38,114 nucleotides of DNA, from positions 1 to 38,114 of the forward strand of contig NZ_LECZ01000004.1 of the NCBI RefSeq assembly GCF_001022965.1, given 5' to 3'. Shown here one piece after another: positions 16,003 to 21,965 of the stretch. The notes below the pieces were generated by a model that was not told the DNA's origin, made no database searches, and saw only the letters and a program-made list of their open reading frames with translations. Within the stretch, counting starts at the first letter, position 1; each line of letters opens with the position of its first letter. A program made the position numbers and the translations under genes. This DNA is from Enterobacter genomosp. O. Its GTDB lineage: Bacteria; Pseudomonadota; Gammaproteobacteria; Enterobacterales; Enterobacteriaceae.

Positions 16003-16506
16003 TCAGCCATGCTTAGCCTGGTCAAGCTTTAATCGAATCATGAAGAATACCCTTAGATCTGACAAAAAATCAACCGCATACGTACTTTTCAAGTCCTCTA
16101 TCTGCCTACGTACCAGTTCAGCGGTTTTTTCTTTTTCCCTGTTAACAATTTCTTCTATTGTAAAGCCCATACATACCAAGATCATGCACTGGTAAAGTTC
16201 ATCGCTTATCTCAGGGAAAAGAGATTTATAACGTTCAGGGTTCGAGTTGAGCGTAATTCGAAGTTCAAATACCTGTTTAACTTCTTCATAGTTGTCTAAC
16301 TGGAACTTAACCCGTATGTTTTCAATGTGAGAGTTTATCGTTTTTTTTGATATTGACATTAACTCCCCCATTCTAGGAGGTTTTAACCCTGATGAATGCA
16401 ACATAAGCGTTACCAGTTCAGTACTGGTTAGCTCAGGAAAAATATTGCTGATTTTATGGATATGCAGCAATAAATTTTTCTTAGAAAGCGGGTTAATCGT
16501 ATACAA
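16003..16506 (-). CDS. LuxR-type HTH protein, possibly with two HTH units
   Basis: 167 aa. About residues 22-75 read as a LuxR-family HTH: ELTSTELVTLMLHSSGLKPPRMGELMSISKKTINSHIENIRVKF, with the hallmark K-T-I-N-S-H-I-xx-I-R-x-K-F recognition region. About 98-150 (ISDELYQCMILVCMGFTIEEIV..., VRRQIEDLKSTY) looks like a degenerate second copy. No receiver or ligand domain is present. The start is a TTG immediately after the rep stop codon with GAGGAAAAGTGA upstream; no ATG is suitable. Lying directly downstream of rep, it may modulate copy number or transfer genes. Confidence 0.6.
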   Translation of the reverse strand: MYTINPLSKKNLLLHIHKISNIFPELTSTELVTLMLHSSGLKPPRMGELMSISKKTINSHIENIRVKFQLDNYEEVKQVFELRITLNSNPERYKSLFPEISDELYQCMILVCMGFTIEEIVNREKEKTAELVRRQIEDLKSTYAVDFLSDLRVFFMIRLKLDQAKHG

Positions 16507-17571
16507 TCACTTTTCCTCTTTTTTTGCGGCTCGTTTTGATTTGCGTTCTGAAATAAGCCGTTCTATATAACTAACCGCCTCAGTATTGCCAATGATCCCA
16601 TAATAAAGAATTTCTTTACGCAGATAAGCAACTGGCAACGCTTCGTTTTTATCGTATTCTTTAAGTTTTCTTTCATACTCACGTACCAATTCAATGCACG
16701 CTTTAGCCCATTCTCCCTCACCGTGGCTGCCCTTTTTAACTCTCGGCCTACGCGGTAGCTTAGGTGGCTCTGGCTTAACCCTGATGTAAGCTTTATCACC
16801 TTCCACGATGTAGTTGAAAATCAGGTGCGTAACCTTTCTACCTGTAGTAACAGTTTCATAGCGAACTGTCAGGTCAGTCGTTCGGTTGATAGCGTCAACA
16901 GCAGGATTGAGAACTCTAACCCTGAAATTTTTAAAGTCTGCATATTTCCCCGTAAGACCAGAACGATCTTTCATCCAATCAATGCTAATTTTTTCAGTGC
17001 TGATAACGCCCGTTTTTGGATTTTTATATTTATCAAGTTTTCTATATCGGCTTAGCCAGGAGTAAAGCCTAAATGCAAATGGAGTATCAAGTTTCGCCAT
17101 TGCGAAAACATTCATTTGCGTAAATTCATTTTTAAGATCGTACAGAAAAGGTGCAATCTTTGGAGAGAAAGAAAGCGTTATATCCGCGCCTTTATTCGCT
17201 CCATAAGTAATAGCGGAAAACCAATATCTAGCAACTGCATCGACTCTTTTTTTGCGCTCGTTCCATTCATAAGTATAAATAGGTTTTGAGCCTAATGTTA
17301 ATGATACAGATTGTAGTTGATGCGCACTATTTGCTAGTTCTAGATCATACATAGCGCTGTATTCAGGCGCAGTTAACACAATTTCCGCGCCCTCCGGCTG
17401 CGGGTTCTTACTATCGATTTTGGACAAGGCCAGCCAGAGCAACCTGATTTCAGCCAGGTTAATATCGTAACTACCTTCAATAAGCTGATTGCCTTGTGTT
17501 ATCACTTTATTGTCGGCTACTGTAGCGCCACCGCTGACAAGCCCAGCATGAATATCTTGTTTTTGTTTCAC
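16507..17571 (-). CDS. rep: Rep_3 replication initiator
   Basis: 354 aa. The family pattern is clear: NQLIEGSYDINLAEIRLLWLALSKID at the N-terminus, then LKNEFTQMNVFAMAKLDTPFAFRLYSWLSRYRKLDK and FRVRVLNPAVDAINRTTDLTVRYE, the two winged-helix domains of iteron-binding initiators (RepA/RepB/Pi relatives). It would bind the iterons at 17905-18090 to open the origin. The start is taken as GTG 17571 because GGGAGGGGGG precedes it; an in-frame start near 17628 would lie inside the operator. An inverted pair of half-iterons (17617-17650) upstream suggests autorepression by Rep dimers, as in related plasmids. Confidence 0.93.
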   Translation of the reverse strand: MKQKQDIHAGLVSGGATVADNKVITQGNQLIEGSYDINLAEIRLLWLALSKIDSKNPQPEGAEIVLTAPEYSAMYDLELANSAHQLQSVSLTLGSKPIYTYEWNERKKRVDAVARYWFSAITYGANKGADITLSFSPKIAPFLYDLKNEFTQMNVFAMAKLDTPFAFRLYSWLSRYRKLDKYKNPKTGVISTEKISIDWMKDRSGLTGKYADFKNFRVRVLNPAVDAINRTTDLTVRYETVTTGRKVTHLIFNYIVEGDKAYIRVKPEPPKLPRRPRVKKGSHGEGEWAKACIELVREYERKLKEYDKNEALPVAYLRKEILYYGIIGNTEAVSYIERLISERKSKRAAKKEEK

Positions 17572-17616
17572 GCTTCCCCCCTCCCTACTGGCCTCAAGAT
17601 TTTGAGAGTAAAACAC

Positions 17617-17650
17617 AATCAGGTACAAATTACAAATACTGTACCTGATT
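17617..17650. promoter_or_regulatory. Rep autoregulatory operator (inverted half-iterons)
   Basis: AATCAGGTACA and TGTACCTGATT are perfect 11-bp inverted arms separated by 12 bases, 46 bases upstream of the rep GTG. TGTACCTGATT is the 3' half of iterons 4 and 8 at the origin. Rep_3 initiators commonly bind such inverted half-sites as dimers and repress their own gene. Confidence 0.8.
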
Positions 17651-17698
17651 ATGTTTGCCAGATCTCAACCGCCATTTTGCAAAGCTAAGATACAACCA

Positions 17699-17826
17699 TC
17701 AAAATTACTGAACGTGCGTTATCGCGGGGCGGGAATGCTAAGTGACTGCTTTTAAAGAAAACGCACTGAACGCCGGCGAGCTGGCCAGCTGCGACCGCCT
17801 GAGCCTCTCGCGCCTGATTCCGTCAA
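17699..17826 (+). repeat. 131-bp repeat, copy 2
   Basis: This copy is inverted relative to copy 1 and slightly shorter at its left end, with one internal difference (TCAAAATTACTG for TCAAAATAACTG). It sits between the rep operator and the DnaA box/iterons, so it physically separates the initiator gene from its origin. A GTG-started frame (from 17742) runs through it, as in the other copies. Confidence 0.9.
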
Positions 17827-17860
17827 ATATTCTGGACTATTTTTTTAGCCTCCAGAAAAG

Positions 17861-18090
17861 TTATCAACAGGATATAAAACAATGCGTTACGACTGCACTT
17901 ATCCACAGAAAATCTGTACCTCATCTTTGGTAAAGATGTACCGCGATAACGTAAAATCTGTACCGCATTTTTGGTAAAACTGTACCTGATTAGATTCTTT
18001 CAGATTGGTAAAGATGTACCGCGATATTGGTAAAAATGTACCGCGCAGTTGGTTAAAACGTACCGCGTAGTTGGTAAAGATGTACCTGAT
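17861..18090. other. oriV: oriV: DnaA boxes and eight 22-bp iterons
   Basis: A perfect DnaA box TTATCCACA (17899-17907) and a close variant TTATCAACA (17861-17869) precede iterons with core TGGTAAA-NN-TGTACC. They start at 17905, 17927, 17949 and 17971, then at 18005, 18027, 18049 and 18071: two blocks of four with 22-bp periodicity, offset by 12 extra bases. The copies at 17905 and 17949 are degenerate on the left. The last iteron of each block ends TGTACCTGATTA; most others end TGTACCGCG. The following AT-rich stretch with several GATC sites is the likely melting region. Confidence 0.92.
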
Positions 18091-18302
18091 TAATCGCGTA
18101 ACCTATTGACCAATAGAACTTTTAATAGCGTAAAAGGAAAGGAAGAAGAAAGATCTTACATAGATCGAGTGTTTGATCTTGAAAAAAGAAATATTTGAAA
18201 TATGGAAATAATACAACGATCGCTAATCGCGTTCGTTGATGTTCACATAATCTGTTTTCTTTTTAATCACATCCAACGATACATTCAACGTAACCTTACT
18301 GA
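18091..18302. other. AT-rich, GATC-containing flank of oriV, no gene
   Basis: No coding frame is supported. The stretch is purine- and AT-rich (18130-18220) and carries four GATC sites between about 18152 and 18222, as expected for a DNA-unwinding element regulated by Dam methylation. A short inverted repeat CTATTG-AC-CAATAG (18102-18115) follows the last iteron. Confidence 0.45.
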
Positions 18303-18331
18303 TTGCTTTTCGTGCCATATGGCACTATGAT
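18303..18331 (+). promoter_or_regulatory. Promoter with GTGCC-N4-GGCAC operator
   Basis: TTGCTT (18303-18308), 17 bp, TATGAT (18326-18331), with GTGCCATATGGCAC (18312-18325) filling the spacer up to the -10. It points right, towards the HTH gene and virB6, but the first start codon with a good ribosome-binding site is about 230 bases away. Confidence 0.75.
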
Positions 18332-18500
18332 TTAAAACCAGTTCTGCCAGCACATGATCGTAAAGCTACGGTGGCTATGAAAGCTCATAGATAAGCCGCT
18401 ACGCTGTTTTTAATAGTCGGTTATGGCATTGGGTTAACGGAGTGAAGATAACGCGATACAGAGCGTTACAGGAGGCCGTTTAGGGAGTCAGGGAAGGTAT
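18332..18500 (+). other. Long untranslated leader, content unexplained
   Basis: About 170 bases follow the promoter without a convincing gene; only tiny frames of 5-8 codons occur (for example MIVKLRWL at about 18355). The stretch is of average composition, unlike oriV. It could be a structured leader or a small RNA. I cannot assign a family by eye. Confidence 0.35.
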
Positions 18501-18535
18501 AAAAAAAAGCCGCCTGGCAATTTCCCCAGGCGGCT
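18501..18535 (-). terminator. Strong terminator facing left
   Basis: GCCGCCTGG and CCAGGCGGC form a 9-bp stem; the minus strand then has eight T (plus-strand A run 18501-18508). On the plus strand no T run follows, so it should stop leftward transcripts, yet no annotated minus-strand gene lies to its right before 24048. It may end an antisense RNA across 18540-18660 or insulate oriV. Confidence 0.75.
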
Positions 18536-18564
18536 AGATAAATGCCAAATACGAAGGGGGTATT

Positions 18565-18636
18565 ATGGCGATCAAAAGTATAGATCGATTCCCGGTCAGA
18601 GTGGAATCAAAATTATACGTTTTTTCAGAAACTTAA
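18565..18636 (+). CDS. 23-aa peptide with strong ribosome-binding site
   Basis: Reads MAIKSIDRFPVRVESKLYVF then SET. It is preceded by GAAGGGGGTATT, identical in type to the sites of the virB genes. It lies between the left-facing terminator and the HTH gene. No membrane segment is present, so it does not resemble a type I toxin; a leader peptide or a small regulator are options. The evidence is the ribosome-binding site alone. Confidence 0.45.
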   Translation: MAIKSIDRFPVRVESKLYVFSET

Positions 18637-18663
18637 CTTAGTTGCAGGAGTCTTTTAACACAC

Positions 18664-18912
18664 ATGATTGAAAAGTCGAAGCTTTTACAAACCTATCCTA
18701 CGGCGGCTGAGGTGAAGGCTGCTCGTGAGAGTACCGGCCTTTCAACGGATGAAATCGCTAATCTCTTTGGCCTTTCAGACGGTAGCGCATGGAGGAAAAA
18801 AGAAATCCAAAAACAGGGAAGTAAAAATACAAGGCTACTTAAGCCTATGGAATTTGAAATGCTTCTGCTTATCGCAGGAACGCATCCAAATCTAAAAATT
18901 ACAGATAAATAA
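18664..18912 (+). CDS. Small helix-turn-helix regulator
   Basis: 82 aa. Residues 16-50 (EVKAARESTGLSTDEIANLFGLSDGSAWRKKEIQKQGSKN) form an XRE-like HTH with the LSTDEIANLFGLSDGSAWRK core; the C-terminus (LKPMEFEMLLLIAGTHPNL) looks like a short dimerisation helix. It is 19 bases upstream of virB6 and probably co-transcribed. Being in the operator-controlled virB6 unit makes it a candidate repressor for one of the plasmid's palindromes. TGCAGGAG lies upstream of the ATG, with somewhat long spacing. Confidence 0.75.
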   Translation: MIEKSKLLQTYPTAAEVKAARESTGLSTDEIANLFGLSDGSAWRKKEIQKQGSKNTRLLKPMEFEMLLLIAGTHPNLKITDK

Positions 18913-18931
18913 ATGTTGTGAAGGGGGTAGT

Positions 18932-19984
18932 ATGGAATTAAAAAATTATATTAAATATATTTTTCCTTTAGGATTGCTGATACCCAGCGTTGCCAATGCA
19001 GCCGCTGATTTTGAATTGCCTGTTAATATGCTCACTGATATGTATAAGGAGTTAACGCAATTTATATCAAGTAATCTAAGCTCATATATCGGTGATATTA
19101 ATGAAATATTCCTTCCACTAATGGGGGCTGTTTTTGGCCTTTATTTTGTCTGGAAATGGGGATTAGTTCATTATAAGGGTGATCCTAATGCGATTCAGGA
19201 TATGCTTATCAACGGTTTAAAGTTAATCGTTATCATGTCTGGCCTTGTCGGTAGTGCATGGTATATAGGTAAGGTTGTTCCGTTCGTTATGGATGCAGGT
19301 GATGAAATAGCATCCAGGCTGATCGGCTCAACGGGTACTTTCTCAGCGCTTGAAACTGTCATTCAACAAATTAACGCGAACGGTAAGCGTATTCTTGAAG
19401 CAACAAATGAATTAAGTCTATGGGATTCTGATATATCAACAATCCTCGCTGCGACTATGGCATTAATTCTCTTTTACGCAGGGGGTACAGCATTTGTTAT
19501 CTATGCCGCCGCAACAATGCTTATTGCTAAATTCATGGTAGGTCTACTTCTTATTGTCGGGCCACTTTATTTAATGATGGCTATGTATGAACAAACTGTT
19601 ACTTTCACGAAACAATGGATAGGCCAAGCGTTTAACTATATCCTGCTCAATGTTTTTGTAACGCTGACTATTCATATTCTTATTGAATTTATGAGTAACC
19701 AGTTCCCTGTAGGTGCTGAAATAGGTTTAGGCGGCGCTCTTTATGCCTTAATCGCATTTTTAATGGGCGTTTTTATCATTGGTCAGATACCGTCGTTCGT
19801 GAGTACCATCACTGGCGGTAATGGTATCAGTGGGATTACTGGCGCTACTAACGCCGCAGGGGGCATGATGTTTAATACAGCGTCAGGTGTTGGGGGTATG
19901 GCTGGACGGTCTTTAGGTAAAGGCGTTGGCAAACTCGCACAGGCAGGAATGGGTAAATTGCGTGGCGGTGTGAAAGCTGGCTGA
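18932..19984 (+). CDS. virB6: VirB6/TrbL polytopic channel protein
   Basis: 350 aa. An N-terminal signal-like segment (YIKYIFPLGLLIPSVANAAA) is followed by five or six membrane segments, including IFLPLMGAVFGLYFVWKWG, ILAATMALILFYAGGTAFVIYAA, KFMVGLLLIVGPLYLMMAMYE with the conserved region around W of KQWIGQAFNYILLNVFV, and YALIAFLMGVFIIGQIPSF. The C-terminus is Gly-rich. VirB6 forms part of the inner-membrane channel. It is unusual that this gene is on the opposite strand, 3.6 kb from virB1, with its own exclusion gene. GAAGGGGGTAGT precedes the ATG. An AT-palindrome-like sequence (18946-18960) lies inside the start of the gene. Confidence 0.92.
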   Translation: MELKNYIKYIFPLGLLIPSVANAAADFELPVNMLTDMYKELTQFISSNLSSYIGDINEIFLPLMGAVFGLYFVWKWGLVHYKGDPNAIQDMLINGLKLIVIMSGLVGSAWYIGKVVPFVMDAGDEIASRLIGSTGTFSALETVIQQINANGKRILEATNELSLWDSDISTILAATMALILFYAGGTAFVIYAAATMLIAKFMVGLLLIVGPLYLMMAMYEQTVTFTKQWIGQAFNYILLNVFVTLTIHILIEFMSNQFPVGAEIGLGGALYALIAFLMGVFIIGQIPSFVSTITGGNGISGITGATNAAGGMMFNTASGVGGMAGRSLGKGVGKLAQAGMGKLRGGVKAG

Positions 19985-20084
19985 TTAAGGCAGCCAACCA
20001 GAATAAAACTGGTTGGCTGTATTAAATGACAAAATGATATAAAATAAAGTAAGTGCCTTTGCGGGAAAAATATAAGGGGGGGGT

Positions 20085-20666
20085 ATGGCTGATTCAACGT
20101 ATGATGCAGATAAAGAAGCCTACACTTATAATCATTTTGATATAAAGATTCAGTTAGCAAAAGTTGTTAGAGTTGTTCAGGATGTTAGAGATACAGGTGC
20201 GGCATTATTTGACCGCGCCTTAGACTGGTATTCAGAAGAAGATCAAGTAAAGGTATTAGATACTGTCACGTCAAATACCAAAGCTCTAACAAAGGTTGAT
20301 GGTTTATGTAATTACCTTTGCCAACATTTAGAAAATGAATCACTGTATGCTCATGATCCAAAAATGGACAGATTCAACAACATGAGTACCAATGAGATTA
20401 TCGACTATTATAAAAAAGTTACGAACGATTTAGAGAAACAAGTGAAAACTCTTGAGGGTATGACGATAATCACCCATCCATCACTTGAAAAAGAAAAGCC
20501 TTTAATGGCGTTCGTAATGGATGATGTAAAGCTTTACTCGTCTGCAATTTATAATTCTCTTGATGATATAGAACGGGCGCGTGACTTAAACCATGTTCGA
20601 ACAGCCATAGCGAGAGGTGAGGAAGTACAGCCACGGCATATAGGGGCTGTTATCCCGCGAAAGTAG
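20085..20666 (+). CDS. Hypothetical soluble protein between virB6 and eex
   Basis: 193 aa, not recognised. No signal peptide or membrane segment; mostly helical by composition, with a possible coiled coil near KKVTNDLEKQVKTLEGM (about 105-122). It is preceded by TATAA and a run of eight G, then T and the ATG. Its position between virB6 and the exclusion lipoprotein suggests a role in transfer or exclusion, but nothing in the sequence shows this directly. Confidence 0.75.
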   Translation: MADSTYDADKEAYTYNHFDIKIQLAKVVRVVQDVRDTGAALFDRALDWYSEEDQVKVLDTVTSNTKALTKVDGLCNYLCQHLENESLYAHDPKMDRFNNMSTNEIIDYYKKVTNDLEKQVKTLEGMTIITHPSLEKEKPLMAFVMDDVKLYSSAIYNSLDDIERARDLNHVRTAIARGEEVQPRHIGAVIPRK

Positions 20667-20762
20667 CTAGATCAGGGCGATAGTGGCGGCGCTCTGATTG
20701 ACAGTAAGCCACATAACATATAGCGTCACTGGCGGGACGATAAGAAAATTTTAGGGGGTATT

Positions 20763-21020
20763 ATGAATAAGGTTACTTTAGTTACTCTACTGGTATCAGC
20801 GTTTATGCTTTCTGGTTGTGATGATAAACAAGAAAAAATTGATTTCTATATGAAAGCTGAAAATGCAGGTGCTTATCATAAAGGCTTAGCGCTTTGTAAA
20901 ACGGGTTCCAGCGAAGCAAAAGATTGTGACGCAATCTATGAGGTTCAGGGTATGAAGGAAAAAGATAAGGCTGCTGATAAAAAAGAGAACTTCAAAAAAG
21001 AATTCAGCTTTGATCATTGA
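20763..21020 (+). CDS. eex: EexN-like entry-exclusion lipoprotein
   Basis: 85 aa. Lipobox LSGC at 16-19 after a short hydrophobic signal (MNKVTLVTLLVSAFMLSGC). The mature part has KIDFYMKAENAGAYHKGLALCKTG then CDAIYEV, resembling the pattern of EexN-family lipoproteins (a YYxxN-like segment, LxxC, then a second C). These block entry of related plasmids by acting in the recipient envelope, and their genes usually lie beside virB5/virB6, as here. TTTTAGGGGGTATT precedes the ATG, and a terminator follows. Confidence 0.82.
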   Translation: MNKVTLVTLLVSAFMLSGCDDKQEKIDFYMKAENAGAYHKGLALCKTGSSEAKDCDAIYEVQGMKEKDKAADKKENFKKEFSFDH

Positions 21021-21036
21021 TCCTAAATTATTTATA

Positions 21037-21064
21037 AGCCCGTCAGACATGGCGGGTTTTTTTT
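21037..21064 (+). terminator. Terminator of the virB6-eex unit
   Basis: CCCGTC and GGCGGG (one G-T pair) with loop AGACAT, then eight T. It follows the eex stop by 17 bases. The next 100 bases up to the next promoter contain a C-rich stretch (21109-21128) but no gene. Confidence 0.85.
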
Positions 21065-21163
21065 AAAGTCAAAACAGGCTTAGCAGTGAAGGAGTTGCTT
21101 TTAGATTTTTCCCCCCCTCCCCTCCCCCATCGCATTTAATATATCAGCATATAAAAACAAACT

Positions 21164-21212
21164 TTATATTTACTATAATTATCTTGCCATTAGTGCCGTT
21201 TGGCACTATACT
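21164..21212 (+). promoter_or_regulatory. AT palindrome plus operator-promoter
   Basis: An AT palindrome (TTATATTTACTATAA, one mismatch, 21164-21178) is followed 5 bases later by TTGCCA (21184-21189), a 17-bp spacer holding GTGCCGTTTGGCAC (21193-21206), and TATACT (21207-21212). This is the first of three tandem units in which terminator, AT palindrome, -35, GTGCC palindrome and -10 recur in the same order. It drives the 51-aa gene at 21248. Confidence 0.75.
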
Positions 21213-21247
21213 ATATTTAGTTAGTTAACTGGAGCGAGGATAAACTA

Positions 21248-21403
21248 ATGAATCACTTAGAGCAGTATTTGAATCGTATTTTTTCTTACAGCAATAAGCC
21301 ATTAACGCCAGCGCAATTAAAAGAAACAGTAGAGGTAGCAGCAAGGAAAGATAATCTAACAGCAGAGGGTGTGCAGAGAAGTATTAAAAACAACATTAAG
21401 TAA
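21248..21403 (+). CDS. 51-aa protein, unknown
   Basis: Begins MNHLEQYLNRIFSYSNKPLT and continues PAQLKETVEVAARKDNLTAE with a basic C-terminus. A single helical, charged small protein with no membrane segment. It is well framed by an operator-promoter, GGAGCGAGGATAAACTA upstream of the ATG, and a strong terminator 6 bases after the stop, so it is very likely expressed. Function unknown; a small DNA-binding or modulatory protein is possible. Confidence 0.65.
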   Translation: MNHLEQYLNRIFSYSNKPLTPAQLKETVEVAARKDNLTAEGVQRSIKNNIK

Positions 21404-21408
21404 TTTAT

Positions 21409-21432
21409 ATCCCTGCTAGGCAGGGATTTTTT
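21409..21432 (+). terminator. Terminator of the 51-aa gene
   Basis: ATCCCTG/CAGGGAT, 7-bp stem with a 5-base loop, then six T. The T run merges into the next AT palindrome. Confidence 0.85.
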
Positions 21433-21481
21433 ATATTTAATATAAAATACCATTGCTAAAAGTGCCATATGGCACTATAAT
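21431..21481 (+). promoter_or_regulatory. AT palindrome plus operator-promoter
   Basis: Perfect TTATATTTAATATAA (21431-21445), then TTGCTA (21453-21458), a 17-bp spacer holding GTGCCATATGGCAC (21462-21475), and TATAAT (21476-21481). The -10 is a consensus match, so the promoter should be strong unless repressed. Confidence 0.82.
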
Positions 21482-21501
21482 TACTTTGTTCTCAGGTAAA
21501 C

Positions 21502-21828
21502 ATGAATAGCAAAGGTGATTTTATGAATATCGTTACTAAAACAACTCAGAATTACGCTAAAGCTCGCCAGTTAATTTTAGACTCTGATTTTTGCGATGAA
21601 AATAAACAACCATTTATTTGGGTATGCGTTGATGATGACAGTAGCGAACCAATGTTTAGTTTGTTTGCTAATGACGATGGATCTTTTTCTTATAAAGGCA
21701 ACATCTGGCTCAGTGATGCAACCCGTGAGGAAATCCCCGCCTTTATCCGTGATGAAAAACATCTTCGCTCAGTTCTGGCGTTCGTGGCTCAGGACATGAA
21801 ACCGCAGATAGCTGAATGTTTCAGCTAA
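21502..21828 (+). CDS. Hypothetical acidic protein
   Basis: 108 aa from the first ATG (MNSKGDFMNIVTK); an ATG at 21523 with AAAGGTGATTTT upstream is at least as likely, giving 101 aa. Acidic (CVDDDSSEP, FANDDGSFSYKG), no membrane segment. The size, acidity and position in an early, regulated unit are reminiscent of small DNA-mimic or anti-restriction proteins, but I see no family motif such as that of ArdA or ArdB, and I do not assign a function. Confidence 0.7.
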   Translation: MNSKGDFMNIVTKTTQNYAKARQLILDSDFCDENKQPFIWVCVDDDSSEPMFSLFANDDGSFSYKGNIWLSDATREEIPAFIRDEKHLRSVLAFVAQDMKPQIAECFS

Positions 21829-21839
21829 CCCGCCCCCTG

Positions 21840-21861
21840 ACCTGCTTCGGCAGGTTTTTTT
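21840..21861 (+). terminator. Terminator of the 108-aa gene
   Basis: ACCTGC-TTCG-GCAGGT, a 6-bp stem with a UUCG tetraloop followed by six more T. The T run joins the next AT palindrome. Confidence 0.88.
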
Positions 21862-21909
21862 ATATTTAATATAAATAGTAGTTGCAAAAGTGCCATATGG
21901 CACTATAAT
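21860..21909 (+). promoter_or_regulatory. AT palindrome plus operator-promoter of the ParB-like gene
   Basis: Perfect TTATATTTAATATAA (21860-21874), then TTGCAA (21882-21887), a 16-bp spacer holding GTGCCATATGGCAC (21890-21903), and TATAAT (21904-21909). It has the same architecture as the two units upstream, with one base fewer in the spacer. Confidence 0.82.
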
Positions 21910-21965
21910 AGTATGTATAGAAAGCAGTTAGACACTCACACGGTTACTTAATGAAGGGGTTGAAA

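Noticed and set aside
17571..17628. Longer N-terminus of Rep starting near 17628
   Set aside because: It would place the start inside the inverted half-iteron operator with no ribosome-binding site, while GTG 17571 has GGGAGGGGGG immediately upstream.
17742..17933. 63-codon frame across repeat copy 2 (and the similar frames in the other copies) as a gene
   Set aside because: The frame begins at GTG without a ribosome-binding site, and the sequence after the repeat differs in each copy, giving unrelated C-termini. It is kept only as part of the repeat.
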